Source: Poriferisodalis sp965214215
Lineage (GTDB): Bacteria > Actinomycetota > Acidimicrobiia > Acidimicrobiales > Poriferisodalaceae
Length of the DNA stretch: 64,000 nucleotides
Direction of reading: 5' to 3'
Assembly (NCBI RefSeq): GCF_965214215.1
Contig: NZ_CBDCBD010000002.1
Coordinates: 248,001 to 312,000, forward strand
Positions 51,519-60,335 of the stretch are shown here, piece by piece. The notes under the pieces are model-generated. The model did not search any database. It was not told where the DNA came from and saw only the letters and a program-made list of their open reading frames with translations. The translations under genes were made by a program, and so were the position numbers. Positions within the stretch are counted from its first letter, which is position 1. The number at the start of each line of letters is the position of its first letter.

Positions 51519-52736
51519 TCAGCCCGACCACACCTGCTCAGGCACGTAGACGGTTCCCGACATGATCTTGCGGGCAGTACGCGTCACACCGCCCGAGATG
51601 ACCCGCACGCTGCCGTCACGCCATTGCGTCCGCAACGCGACCTCCAGCGAACCGCTCGGATGCTCGATGGTTACATCGCGTTGCGCTTCGCCGTCATGTT
51701 GAACGTCGCCGGCACTCCAGCTGGCCGACTCGTGCGCGAGCGAATCAGCAGCGGTGCCTGGGACACTCGGGGCCGCCGCCGGGTTGTCGACGAGTGATGC
51801 GGCCACGGTGCCTGGAACGGCGGTGGCCGCTGCTACGCAGATGCCGCCTGAAACGGCGTGGGCTGGATGGCACTGGGTAGGCGTGAAGTAGCGCGAGGTG
51901 ATCGTGCCGCCGTCGCGGGCCGCTGACAGCAAGCCGAACTTGGGTACGACGCTGCGCGACACGTCGCCAAGGCCCATGCGCCGACCCGCCTCACGGCGGA
52001 TCGCTTCCATGGTCGCCATGAAATCGGGATCCGAATCGAATTCCTCCGGGGCCTCATGGCCGCTTCGGCGAAGTGCGCTGGCCCGCACCATCACCATCGG
52101 CATCGCCACGTCAATGAGCGTCGCATCCACCTCGACTCCACCCGCGACGATGGGCTCGCTCACGCACCCGGTTGGCAACATCGAGCCGGTCACCGAACCC
52201 TCGATGCCGCGGAACCGCAACTCCACCGGCGCCGCCGTGCCGTCCACACCGTCGATCGCGCAGTCGCCCTCGTAGGTCGGCTCCCCGCCGGGCGTGCAGC
52301 AGACCACGTCGATGAAGCTGCCGGTGTTGACGTTGCGCACCACGAGCGACGTGGTGGGAGCGCCAGCGGCCACCAGCCCGTGCTCAATCGCGAACGGCCC
52401 CACACCGACCAGCATGTTCCCGCACGTCGGCTTGGTGTCCACCGTGCCCCAGACAGGGTCGATCTGCGCGAACAGGTAGTCCACATCGGCCTCGGGATGC
52501 TCCGACGGCCCCACGACAGCGACCTTGCTGGTCACGGTCGTGCCGCCGCCCAGCCCGTCGATCTGCCGCCCCGTGGGGCTCCCCATGACGGCCGCCAGCA
52601 CGGCGTCGCGCCGCTCGGGATCGGCGGGCAGGTCACTCGCCGCGAAAAACGGCCCTCGCGACGTGCCGCCCCGCATCAGCACGCACGGGATCGCCCGCTG
52701 CCGGGTAGCCAACTCTCCTGTGTGGCCCGACGACAT
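51519..52736 (-). CDS. PrpF-family isomerase, second copy
   Basis: A 405-residue PrpF/4-oxalomesaconate-tautomerase-like protein. The family blocks are present ('VLMRGGTSRGPFF', 'TSKVAVVG', 'TCGNMLVGVGPFAIE'). Compared with the copy at 46153 it has an Ala/Val/Pro-rich insert of about 40 residues near 305-345 with the repeated VPGT motif, and a longer N-terminus. Substrate may be a related tricarboxylic unsaturated acid. It starts 4 nt after the hicB stop on the same strand. Confidence 0.85.
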   Translation of the reverse strand: MSSGHTGELATRQRAIPCVLMRGGTSRGPFFAASDLPADPERRDAVLAAVMGSPTGRQIDGLGGGTTVTSKVAVVGPSEHPEADVDYLFAQIDPVWGTVDTKPTCGNMLVGVGPFAIEHGLVAAGAPTTSLVVRNVNTGSFIDVVCCTPGGEPTYEGDCAIDGVDGTAAPVELRFRGIEGSVTGSMLPTGCVSEPIVAGGVEVDATLIDVAMPMVMVRASALRRSGHEAPEEFDSDPDFMATMEAIRREAGRRMGLGDVSRSVVPKFGLLSAARDGGTITSRYFTPTQCHPAHAVSGGICVAAATAVPGTVAASLVDNPAAAPSVPGTAADSLAHESASWSAGDVQHDGEAQRDVTIEHPSGSLEVALRTQWRDGSVRVISGGVTRTARKIMSGTVYVPEQVWSG

Positions 52737-52740
52737 GGCC

Positions 52741-52983
52741 TTAGGCGACGGACACCTCGATCTCGACTGCCGATGAGATCAGCTCAGGAATCTCATCGCC
52801 GTCTTCGCTCATCGACTCGAGATGGAGCTCCATTGCCTCGCGCATCAGCGCCACGGTCTGCTCGCGGGTTTCGCCGACGGCAACGCAGCCGGGGAGATCC
52901 GGCGCGTATGCGCCGTAGCCCGTTCGGGACCGTTCGAGGATCACCGTGTAGTTCAGGGTGTCGGTCGTGGCGGTGTCGCTCAT
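52741..52983 (-). CDS. hicB: HicB-type antitoxin
   Basis: An 80-residue HicB-fold protein: 'YTVILERSRTGYGAYAPDLPGCVAVGETREQTVALMREAM' region split across residues 12-52 with the DLPGC turn. It lacks the usual C-terminal HTH or RHH DNA-binding domain. The ATG overlaps the hicA stop by 4 nt (ATGA). It would neutralise HicA. Confidence 0.9.
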   Translation of the reverse strand: MSDTATTDTLNYTVILERSRTGYGAYAPDLPGCVAVGETREQTVALMREAMELHLESMSEDGDEIPELISSAVEIEVSVA

Positions 52984-53183
52984 GCTGAGGGTCTCCCTGC
53001 GATGCCAGCTTGCCTCAAGATGCTCTTCCACGTGGCCGGCGGCACTTCGTCTCCGAACTTGCCCGCAACGGTCACCTTACCGGGCTTGCGTGGATGCACG
53101 AATTGGCGATGGCTGCCGCGAATTCGCTTGAGACGCCAGCCGTCGGCGGTGACTACCCGAATCGCTTCTCGCACCGTCGGCAT
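52980..53183 (-). CDS. hicA: HicA-type mRNA interferase toxin
   Basis: A 67-residue dsRBD-like toxin. 'ADGWRLKRIRGSHRQFVHP' carries the catalytic His of the GSH motif, and 'GKVTVAGKFGDEVPPATWKSILRQAGI' (residues about 35-62) is the rest of the fold. Gene order is toxin first, as usual for hicAB. A TACAGT -10 box lies 7 nt before the ATG. Confidence 0.92.
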   Translation of the reverse strand: MPTVREAIRVVTADGWRLKRIRGSHRQFVHPRKPGKVTVAGKFGDEVPPATWKSILRQAGIAGRPSA

Positions 53184-53190
53184 CCGAGCG

Positions 53191-53231
53191 ACTGTATGTT
53201 TTCAATATGTTTCAATCTATTTCATTTTCTT
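53191..53231 (-). promoter_or_regulatory. A+T-rich hicAB promoter with repeated TTTCA words
   Basis: On the minus strand TACAGT (53191-53196) is 7 nt before the hicA ATG. Upstream, TTTCAAT on the + strand recurs at 53200 and 53210 and a related TTTCATT at 53220, an exact 10-bp period, so the words lie on one face of the helix. This may be an operator or an A-tract promoter element. The rest of the gap to 53371 shows nothing clear. Confidence 0.5.
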
Positions 53232-53371
53232 GCGCCTCTGCCAGGTGAGAACCGGTTACCTGTTCGGCCCGGGCCGGCGAAGACGGCCGCTCAGACACGC
53301 GCCGGTGCGCCTCGTCGCGAACGCCCATACTGGGCACCGCAGGAATCCCGAGATCGACAGGGCGGCGTGAC

Positions 53372-54424
53372 ATGAAGCTTGCAACCGGAGCCGGATACTG
53401 GTCAGCAGGGCCTCCGCCCGACGCGCTCGAGACGCTGCAGCTTGCAGATCGTTTGGGCTTCCATTCGTTTTGGACTGCCGAGGCGTACGGCTCAGACTGC
53501 CTCACTCCGCTCGCGTGGTGGGGCAGCCACACCGAGCAGATCGGCCTGGGCACGGGAATCGTGCAGATCTCGGCCCGGACTCCTGCAGCAACCGCCATGG
53601 CAGCCATCACGATGGACCACCTGAGCGGCGGCCGGTTCATCCTGGGGCTCGGCGTGAGCGGGCCGCAGGTGGTGGAGGGCTGGTACGGCCAGCCATACCC
53701 CCGACCGCTGGCACGCACCCGGGAGTACATCGAGATCATCCGGGCGATCCTCGAACGGGACAAGCCGGTCAGCTTCAGCGGCGACCACTACCAGATGCCA
53801 TTCCCGGGCGGCATGGGCTTGGGCAAGGCGTTGAAATCGACCGTGCATCCGCTGCGGCCCGACCTGCCGATCTACCTCGGTGCGGAAGGGCCCCGCAACG
53901 TGGCGTTGGCCGGTGAGCTGTGCGACGGCTGGCTGCCCATCTTCTTCGCCCCCAAGGACAACCAGTTCTACGCCGACGCCCTCAACTCGGGCTTCGCCGC
54001 CGCGGGCAAGCCCCAGATCGGCACCGACGGCCGCATTCCCGACGACGCCGACTTCGAGGTGGTGTGCATGGTGAGCGTGGTGCCCGACGACGACGTCGAG
54101 CGGGCCGCCGACCGTGTGCGCCCGATGCTGGCGCTGTACATGGGCGGTATGGGCGCCCGTGACGCCAACTTCCACTACGACGTGTTCTGCCGGATGGGCT
54201 ACCAGCACGTCGCCGACGAGGTGCAAGACCTGTACCTCGAGGGGCGCAAGCAGGAAGCTTCAGCGGCAATCCCTGTGGAACTGGTCGAAGAAGTAGCGCT
54301 CATCGGTCCGATGGACAAGATTGCCCGCGACCTGCGGCGCTGGGACGACACCGTGGTGACGACCTTGCAGATTGCGGGTCCGCCGCAGCTGCTCGAAGCA
54401 ATGGCCGAGATGGTCGCCGACTGA
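53372..54424 (+). CDS. LLM-class F420-dependent oxidoreductase
   Basis: A 350-residue luciferase-fold oxidoreductase. 'HLSGGRFILGLGVSGPQVVEGWYG' region (split over residues 87-110) and 'PIYLGAEGPRNVALAGELCDGWLP' are typical of actinobacterial F420-dependent members. Substrate unknown. It is first in a run of four same-strand genes (SDR, sulfatase, VOC protein), with 13-55 nt gaps, probably one catabolic operon. Confidence 0.9.
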   Translation: MKLATGAGYWSAGPPPDALETLQLADRLGFHSFWTAEAYGSDCLTPLAWWGSHTEQIGLGTGIVQISARTPAATAMAAITMDHLSGGRFILGLGVSGPQVVEGWYGQPYPRPLARTREYIEIIRAILERDKPVSFSGDHYQMPFPGGMGLGKALKSTVHPLRPDLPIYLGAEGPRNVALAGELCDGWLPIFFAPKDNQFYADALNSGFAAAGKPQIGTDGRIPDDADFEVVCMVSVVPDDDVERAADRVRPMLALYMGGMGARDANFHYDVFCRMGYQHVADEVQDLYLEGRKQEASAAIPVELVEEVALIGPMDKIARDLRRWDDTVVTTLQIAGPPQLLEAMAEMVAD

Positions 54425-54437
54425 AAGGCTTCAACTC

Positions 54438-55196
54438 ATGGACTTGACAGGCAAGCTGGCCGTCGTCACCGGCGGCTCGGGCGACATCGGACGCGCCATC
54501 TGCGAGGCGCTGGCCGCAGCAGGCTCTGACGTCATAGTGACCTACGTCGGCGATCAGGAGCGGGCGGAGGCGAGCGCCGACCTGGTGCGAGCCGCTGGAC
54601 GCTCGGCCAGCGTTCTGCAGCTCGACCAGCGCGACGAAACCTCGATCGACGAAGCAGCTGCGGCAATCGCCACCCACGGCCGCTGCGATGTGCTGATCAA
54701 CAACGCTGCATGGAATATCGGTATCCCCTTCCGGCAGCTCGAAACGCTCGATTCGGCTACCTGGGATCGGGTGCAGGAGACCAACCTGCGCGGCCCGTTC
54801 CTGCTCACCCGAGCGCTGGCCGGCCTGCTGCAGGCAGACGGCGGGGGACGCGTCGTCAACATCGCCTCGGTGGGCGGCTTGCTCCCCGGCTCCAGCAGCA
54901 TCGCCTACAGCTGCTCCAAGGCCGCGCTGATCCACCTCACGCACTGCCTTGCGGTCGCGTTGTCGCCCACGGTTTCTGTCAATTGCGTGGCCCCGGGTCT
55001 CGTCGAGGGCACTCGCATGGCGGCTCGGCTGCCCGACGAGATCTCCGAGGGCGCCCGGCGGGCCTCGGTACTCGGCCAGGTGGGCAGCCCGATCGACATC
55101 GCCAATGCCACCGTGATGCTGTGCGAAGCCGACTCCATCACCGGCCAGACCGTGGTGGTGGACGGCGGCAACCCCGGTGCCATGAACTTCGGCTGA
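54438..55196 (+). CDS. Short-chain dehydrogenase/reductase
   Basis: A 252-residue SDR. The NAD(P)-binding TGGSGDIG, the 'NNAAWN' structural motif and the catalytic Tyr-x3-Lys in 'YSCSKAAL' with upstream Ser are all present. The C-terminal 'GQTVVVDGGN' is classical. Substrate unknown. It lies 13 nt after the F420-type gene. Confidence 0.93.
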   Translation: MDLTGKLAVVTGGSGDIGRAICEALAAAGSDVIVTYVGDQERAEASADLVRAAGRSASVLQLDQRDETSIDEAAAAIATHGRCDVLINNAAWNIGIPFRQLETLDSATWDRVQETNLRGPFLLTRALAGLLQADGGGRVVNIASVGGLLPGSSSIAYSCSKAALIHLTHCLAVALSPTVSVNCVAPGLVEGTRMAARLPDEISEGARRASVLGQVGSPIDIANATVMLCEADSITGQTVVVDGGNPGAMNFG

Positions 55197-55251
55197 CGCG
55201 TCCGCGCAGCCTCCGCTGCCTCACTGCCCACGCCATCGACGGGAGATCGCA

Positions 55252-56877
55252 ATGACCGCTGCCACAAACGGCGCTCCGGCACAGCCCAATGTGCTGTTCA
55301 TCATCACCGACCAGCAGCGAGCCGACCACACCGGCTTCGCCGGAAACGAAGTGGTACGCACCCCCCACCTCGACGCATTGGCCGCTCGTGGCACGGTTTT
55401 CGACAACGCATGGGTGGCGAACCCGGTCTGTATGCCGAATCGCTCGACGATCATGACTGGGCGCATGCCGAGCGCTCACGGGGTGGTGTTCAACGACCGG
55501 TCGCTGGAACCTGGCGCCAACACCCACGTGCGTCAGTTCCGGGCGGCGGGCTACCGCACGGCACTCATCGGCAAGTCGCACCTCCAACACGGCATGTCCC
55601 GCAACGCAGTGTTCCCATCGCGCCAAACCGGAGGTGCCGTCGACGACTACTGGCCCTCGGGCTGGGACACGCTCGAAGATGCTGAGCGCTACATGAGCGG
55701 GGCACCCGAATTCCCCGACAGCTTCTATGGCTTCGAACACGTCGAGCTGTCGATCGACCACGGCGCTCGGGTCACCGGACACCACCTGCTGTGGGCGCTG
55801 GACCGCGGCGGCCGCCTCGAAGATCTCATGGTGCCGCTGACGGCCGATTCGCCCGCCCGTCGTCGCTCCGAGCGTTGGTGGCAGGTCTACGAGCCGCCCT
55901 ACAGCGCCGAGTTCCACTCCAGCACGTTCGTAACCGAGCGCACCATCGACTTCATCACCGACGCCGCTCGGCAGGGAGGTCCATGGCTGGCATGGGCCTC
56001 ATACCCCGACCCGCACCACCCGATGACTCCTCCCGGCGAGTGGTTCGACCGCCACCGTCCCGACGACATGGAGGTCCCCGCCTCCATCGACGATCCGCTG
56101 GACGGCGCCCCCCGCTATGTGCAGGCCATCAGCCGGATGCACCCTTCGGCCCAGCGAGCCTGGGTCACACCGTGCGGAGTGGCCGGCGACCATCAAATGC
56201 TCCGGGAGGCTCTGGCTGCCACCTACGGCATGATCGAGATGATCGACGACGGCATCGGCCAGATCCTGGCTGCGCTGGATCGGCTGGGCCAAGCCGACAA
56301 CACGATCGTCGTGTTCACGAGCGACCACGGCGACATGATGGGCGACCACGGGCTGATGCTGAAGGGCTTCCTGCACTACCGGGGCACGCTCGCCGTGCCG
56401 ATGGTGATTGCCGACCCGAGGCGTTCACCAGGCCGCACCCAATCGCTCGCCGGGAGCATCGACCTGGGCCCGACGCTGATGGATCTCGCCGGCGTGACCG
56501 GCTACGAGGGCATCGGGGGTCGCAGCCTCGCACCGGTGCTGGACGACAATTCGGCGACAGTGCGCGATGAGGTACTGATCGAAGACGACTTTCCTGGTGC
56601 GCTGACGATGGACATCTTGACGCCGGTAAAGACCCGCACGCTGGTCACCGCCGATCTGCGGCTGACCCGCCACAGCGACGGTTCCGAGCAGCTCTTCGAC
56701 ACCGCCGCCGACCCCGACGAAGTCGCTCCCCTGGGCCGCAGCGACCCGGCCCGGCGAGCCGACATGTACGAGCGGTTGGCAGAGGCGCTCATGGAAGCCG
56801 ACGACCTCGCCCGCGGCATGCCCCTGCACCCGCCCCCTGCCTCGCCCAACGTGAGCGATTCCTTCATTCCGGCATAA
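55252..56877 (+). CDS. Sulfatase (type I, formylglycine-dependent)
   Basis: A 541-residue sulfatase. C60 in CMPNR (60-64) is the C-x-P-x-R site that is converted to formylglycine, followed by STIMTGR. Metal ligands are in 'NVLFIITDQQRADH' and 'VFTSDHGDMMGDHGL'. No signal peptide is seen, so it is cytoplasmic; it may cleave sulfate or phosphonate/choline-sulfate-like esters. A sulfatase-activating enzyme is not in the window. GGGAG lies before the ATG. Confidence 0.93.
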   Translation: MTAATNGAPAQPNVLFIITDQQRADHTGFAGNEVVRTPHLDALAARGTVFDNAWVANPVCMPNRSTIMTGRMPSAHGVVFNDRSLEPGANTHVRQFRAAGYRTALIGKSHLQHGMSRNAVFPSRQTGGAVDDYWPSGWDTLEDAERYMSGAPEFPDSFYGFEHVELSIDHGARVTGHHLLWALDRGGRLEDLMVPLTADSPARRRSERWWQVYEPPYSAEFHSSTFVTERTIDFITDAARQGGPWLAWASYPDPHHPMTPPGEWFDRHRPDDMEVPASIDDPLDGAPRYVQAISRMHPSAQRAWVTPCGVAGDHQMLREALAATYGMIEMIDDGIGQILAALDRLGQADNTIVVFTSDHGDMMGDHGLMLKGFLHYRGTLAVPMVIADPRRSPGRTQSLAGSIDLGPTLMDLAGVTGYEGIGGRSLAPVLDDNSATVRDEVLIEDDFPGALTMDILTPVKTRTLVTADLRLTRHSDGSEQLFDTAADPDEVAPLGRSDPARRADMYERLAEALMEADDLARGMPLHPPPASPNVSDSFIPA

Positions 56878-56888
56878 CCTGCGACTCC

Positions 56889-57734
56889 ATGCCGACCGAC
56901 ACCCTCGTCATGGACCACGTCGCCGTGGTCAGCGACCGTGCCTGGGAAAACGTGATCCGCTACAGCCGCGACCTGGGCGGTCGCTGGATCGGCGGACCGG
57001 ACAACGACCCGGCGTCACAGGCCGGCGACGACTTCTATTTCTGCCAGGTGGCCTTCGACGGCGGCGCGCGGGTGGAGATCCTCGAGCCGATCGAGCACGA
57101 CGGCAGCGAGTTCCTGCGACGCTTCATGGCCCGCAACGGCCCGGGCCCGCACCACTTCACGTTTAAGACGCCCGACTTCGCCGACACCGTCGAAGCGCTG
57201 GCTGAAGCGGGCTACAACGTCATCGGGGTCAACGAGGACAACCCGACATGGAAGGAAGCCTTCCTGCATCCCAAGGACAGCTGGGGCATCGTCATCCAGA
57301 TCGCCTGGGACGGAGGCGGAGGCTGGGACGACGCACCGCCGCTGCCGCCCACCCGCCACGAACGCACCACGTCGCTGGCAACGGTGGTCCACCTCGTGGC
57401 CGATGTGCAGGCCGCCGCCGCGCTGTTCAGCGGACCGCTCGGCATGGAACAGACCGATGAGTGGAAGGACCCCAACGTCGGGGTCGGGGCGGACCTGCGT
57501 TCGGGTCCGTGGAACCTCAAGCTCATCCAGCCCACCGAGCCCAACCTCGCCCATTGGATGGGCAACCGGCCCGGCCGGCTGCAGCTGCTGCACTTCCAGA
57601 TCGACGACCCCGCCCTCGTCCCGGGGGCGCAACGAGTCGGCGTATGCGGCGGCGGCGAGCAACAGGACGCCATGTTCATCGTCCCCCCCGAGCACAACCT
57701 CGGCGTCCGCCTCCTGCTCACCGAACACACCTGA
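56889..57734 (+). CDS. VOC (glyoxalase/extradiol dioxygenase-like) family protein
   Basis: A 281-residue protein with two vicinal-oxygen-chelate modules (about 6-140 and 160-280). The first begins 'MDHVAVVSDRAW' and has 'GPGPHHFTFKTPD', the second 'TVVHLVADVQAAAALFSGPLGM'. The positions suit a metal site of His/Glu, but the reaction cannot be assigned. It is the last gene of the LLM-SDR-sulfatase-VOC run and is convergent with the DnaJ-domain gene. Confidence 0.85.
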   Translation: MPTDTLVMDHVAVVSDRAWENVIRYSRDLGGRWIGGPDNDPASQAGDDFYFCQVAFDGGARVEILEPIEHDGSEFLRRFMARNGPGPHHFTFKTPDFADTVEALAEAGYNVIGVNEDNPTWKEAFLHPKDSWGIVIQIAWDGGGGWDDAPPLPPTRHERTTSLATVVHLVADVQAAAALFSGPLGMEQTDEWKDPNVGVGADLRSGPWNLKLIQPTEPNLAHWMGNRPGRLQLLHFQIDDPALVPGAQRVGVCGGGEQQDAMFIVPPEHNLGVRLLLTEHT

Positions 57735-57756
57735 GTCCCCAGCGAAGCAAGGGCCG

Positions 57757-58512
57757 CTACTCCACGGCGGGCGGCTCCCAGCGGTCCACAGGCACCAAGC
57801 ACAGCCGCCGACCGGCAATCGGCGCCTCGTGGACTACGGCATCGGGATGGCGACAGCGGTCACCAGGTGACATCGTGATGATCTGATCGAGCACGCCGTC
57901 GGTCTCGTGCCAATCGCAAGCGACTGTGTGCAGCGTTCCATCGGGCGCCGACCAGAAACACTCCCCCACATCGAGCGACGCAACCCTGGACGGGTCGACG
58001 TCGTTGTTGGCGGTCATGTACGCGCTCGCCACGAAGATCACCAACCCCACGACCGTGATCGCCAGCCACGGCAACACCCTCACCACCAGCGCCGCGCCGC
58101 GGTGGCTGACGACGAAACCGCCCGGACCTCCGGGCTCGGTGGTCGGAGCGCCATCGAACCACGGGTCGGCGGATTCACCTTGGTTGCCGCTGGGGCCAGT
58201 CGCACCGCCCGCGGGCGGGGCCGGTCTGGCTGAGGAAGCCGGTTCGGTCGGCTTCGACGCCGCAGCCGCACGCTCTTCGTCGTAGGAACGGCGCGATTCC
58301 ACGCGGCCCAGCACACGCCACGCCTCATTCACTGCTCGCATGCGGCGGTCGGAACGCTCTGTCTGCGCTTGGTTGACGTCTCCGCGTTGATCTGGATGGT
58401 TGGCCCGGGCAGCCCGGATCCACGCGCGCCGAATCTCTGCCGCACCAGCGTCGGGACGCACGCCGAGCGCTGCGTAGTGATCGGGCAATTGGGCCACCGT
58501 CGGCCTCCCCAT
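57757..58512 (-). CDS. DnaJ-domain membrane protein
   Basis: A 251-residue protein with an N-terminal J domain (about 10-80; HPD in ANHPDQ), a low-complexity Ala/Pro/Gly linker, one membrane helix (VVRVLPWLAITVVGLVIFVA) and an extracytoplasmic C-terminal part with four Cys ('VGECFW', 'VACDWHE', 'DRCRHPDAVV'). The last part resembles the septum-formation-like small Cys-rich domains of actinobacteria. The J domain would recruit DnaK to the membrane; this is inference. The ATG at 58512 is preferred because the J domain begins soon after; a longer frame from 58641 is open. Confidence 0.8.
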   Translation of the reverse strand: MGRPTVAQLPDHYAALGVRPDAGAAEIRRAWIRAARANHPDQRGDVNQAQTERSDRRMRAVNEAWRVLGRVESRRSYDEERAAAASKPTEPASSARPAPPAGGATGPSGNQGESADPWFDGAPTTEPGGPGGFVVSHRGAALVVRVLPWLAITVVGLVIFVASAYMTANNDVDPSRVASLDVGECFWSAPDGTLHTVACDWHETDGVLDQIITMSPGDRCRHPDAVVHEAPIAGRRLCLVPVDRWEPPAVE

Positions 58513-58655
58513 CCCGACGCTACTGCCGCCCGTCAATTCACATGCCGTCGCTGCAAACCGCACTGGGGAACCGCCGCTCGGCCCCGACAAAGGGCGGTTC
58601 GCTATCGTCGCGACCCGATCACCCACCGAGCTCCCACACACGAGGCCACATCACC

Positions 58656-60134
58656 ATGACCGACATCCAGATCGACCCGCGCACCCCCGTCCTCGTAGGC
58701 GCCGGTCAGTTCAAGCAGCGTCCCGAGGTCCCAGTCGAAGCGCTCGAGCCCGTCGCCATGATGGCCGAGGCGCTGGCTGCAGCAGCCGAAGACGCAGGCG
58801 TACCCGGGCTGACCAGCCGAGCCACCCACACCTGGGTCGTGAAGGGCGCCTGGCCGTATCCCGACCCGGCCGCACTGCTGAACGAACGGTTCGGCACCTC
58901 CGCCAAGACCGGGCTGTCCACCGACGGCGGCAATGTTCCGCAATCCCTGGTGAATATGGCCTGCAACCGCATCTCGGCCGGTGAAGCCGATGTGGTGCTC
59001 ATCGCCGGGGCCGAAGGAATCTGGAGCCGCCGCCGAGCCCGCCGTCGCGACGAGCGCATCCCCTACACCTCCCAGACCGACAAGGTGCCCGACGAGGTGC
59101 TCGGCGCCGACGTCGTCATGAACAACAAGGTGGAAGTCGAACGCGGCCTACGAGATCCCATCAACCTGTATCCCGTTTTCGAATCGGCGTTCAGGGCCTC
59201 CCGCGGCGAATCCATGGACGAGCACCGGGATCGTGTCGCCGTGATGTGGGAGAAGTTCAACCAGGCTGCGGTCGCCAATCCCTACGCCTGGGTACGCACA
59301 CCGATGACAGCGGACGAGATCCGCAACCCAAGCCAAACGAATCGGCTCATCGGCTTCCCCTACACCAAGTGCATGAACTCCAACTGGGATCTCGACCTTG
59401 CCGCCGCGCTCATCGTGTGCTCCGCTGAGGCTGCGACGGCCGCAGGCGTGCCGACCGATCGCTGGCTGTTCCCATACGCGGGGACCGACGGGCGCGACAC
59501 CAACTACGTGTCCAACCGTGGCGACCTGCACAGCTCGCCCGCCATCCGCGTGGCCGGGCGGCGGGTCATGGAACTGGCTGGTGTCGGCGTCGACGACATC
59601 GACTACGTCGACCTCTACTCCTGCTTCCCCTCAGCCGTGCAGATTTCGGCCACCGAACTGGGCCTGGGTCTCGACCGCGACTTGACGCTGACCGGCGGTC
59701 TCACGTTCGCGGGTGGCCCGCTCAACAACTACGTCGGCCATTCAATTGCCACCATGGCCGGAAAGCTCCGCGAGAACCCCGGCAGCATCGGACTGTGCTC
59801 GGCAAATGGCGGCTACCTCACCAAGCACTCATTCGGCGTGTACTCCACAACACCTCCGGAGGTCGGCTTCCGCCATCAGGATTGCCAGGACGAGATCGAC
59901 CGGTTCCCCTCTGTCGACCTCGACGCGGACTACACCGGCGACGCCACGGTGGAGGCGTACACCGTCATGCACGGCCGGGAGGCACCCGAGGTGGCGTTGG
60001 CGGCGGTGCGCACCCCCAACGGCAGGCAATGGGCCCGCAGCAGCGACGCAGCGCTCATGGACGAGATGATCAGGTCGGAGTTCATCGGCACCGACGTTGT
60101 CGTCGACGATGCCTTCGAGTTCGCGCCCGCCTGA
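58656..60134 (+). CDS. Thiolase-like acetyl-CoA acetyltransferase (SCP-x type)
   Basis: A 492-residue thiolase-superfamily protein. It begins 'TPVLVGAGQFKQR' and has 'DVVLIAGAEGIWS', 'VDLYSCFPSAVQI' and 'GGPLNNYVGHSIATMAGKLRENPG', features of SCP-x/'acetyl-CoA acetyltransferase' proteins of actinobacteria. The classical nucleophilic Cys position near residue 90 is occupied by the 'GGNVPQSLVNMA' segment without Cys, so true thiolase activity is doubtful; many such proteins act with a small OB-fold partner, not seen here. The ATG at 58656 is chosen by homology. Confidence 0.87.
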   Translation: MTDIQIDPRTPVLVGAGQFKQRPEVPVEALEPVAMMAEALAAAAEDAGVPGLTSRATHTWVVKGAWPYPDPAALLNERFGTSAKTGLSTDGGNVPQSLVNMACNRISAGEADVVLIAGAEGIWSRRRARRRDERIPYTSQTDKVPDEVLGADVVMNNKVEVERGLRDPINLYPVFESAFRASRGESMDEHRDRVAVMWEKFNQAAVANPYAWVRTPMTADEIRNPSQTNRLIGFPYTKCMNSNWDLDLAAALIVCSAEAATAAGVPTDRWLFPYAGTDGRDTNYVSNRGDLHSSPAIRVAGRRVMELAGVGVDDIDYVDLYSCFPSAVQISATELGLGLDRDLTLTGGLTFAGGPLNNYVGHSIATMAGKLRENPGSIGLCSANGGYLTKHSFGVYSTTPPEVGFRHQDCQDEIDRFPSVDLDADYTGDATVEAYTVMHGREAPEVALAAVRTPNGRQWARSSDAALMDEMIRSEFIGTDVVVDDAFEFAPA

Positions 60135-60153
60135 TTCGCAGCCACACCGGCAG

Positions 60154-60252
60154 TTGTCCACAGGGGCCCCGCACAGAGTGCACAAATTTTCCACAGGCCG
60201 AGCCCAACAGATCAAGCCAATTTGCCGGTATTCCGCCGCCCCTTGTGGACAG
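60154..60252. promoter_or_regulatory. Cluster of DnaA-box-like sequences upstream of ppk1
   Basis: TTGTCCACA at 60154-60162 (exact actinobacterial DnaA box), TTTTCCACA at 60187-60195 (one mismatch) and TGTGGACAG at 60244-60252 (one mismatch, opposite orientation). They lie in the 201-bp gap between the thiolase gene and ppk1. No dnaA, dnaN or gyr gene is near, so this is probably not oriC; DnaA-dependent control of ppk1 or a DnaA-titration site is possible. Confidence 0.5.
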
Positions 60253-60335
60253 TGACGCCGATTGCGTACCCTCACCAGCGCAGGGTGCTGCGCCCCACGG
60301 CGCCGTGCATCGACCGCACAGGGGCTTGAGCCGTC

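Noticed and set aside
60135..60335. Possible chromosomal origin because of DnaA-like boxes
   Set aside because: No dnaA, dnaN, recF, gyrB or rpmH nearby, only three boxes, and no clear A+T-rich unwinding region; kept as a box cluster only.
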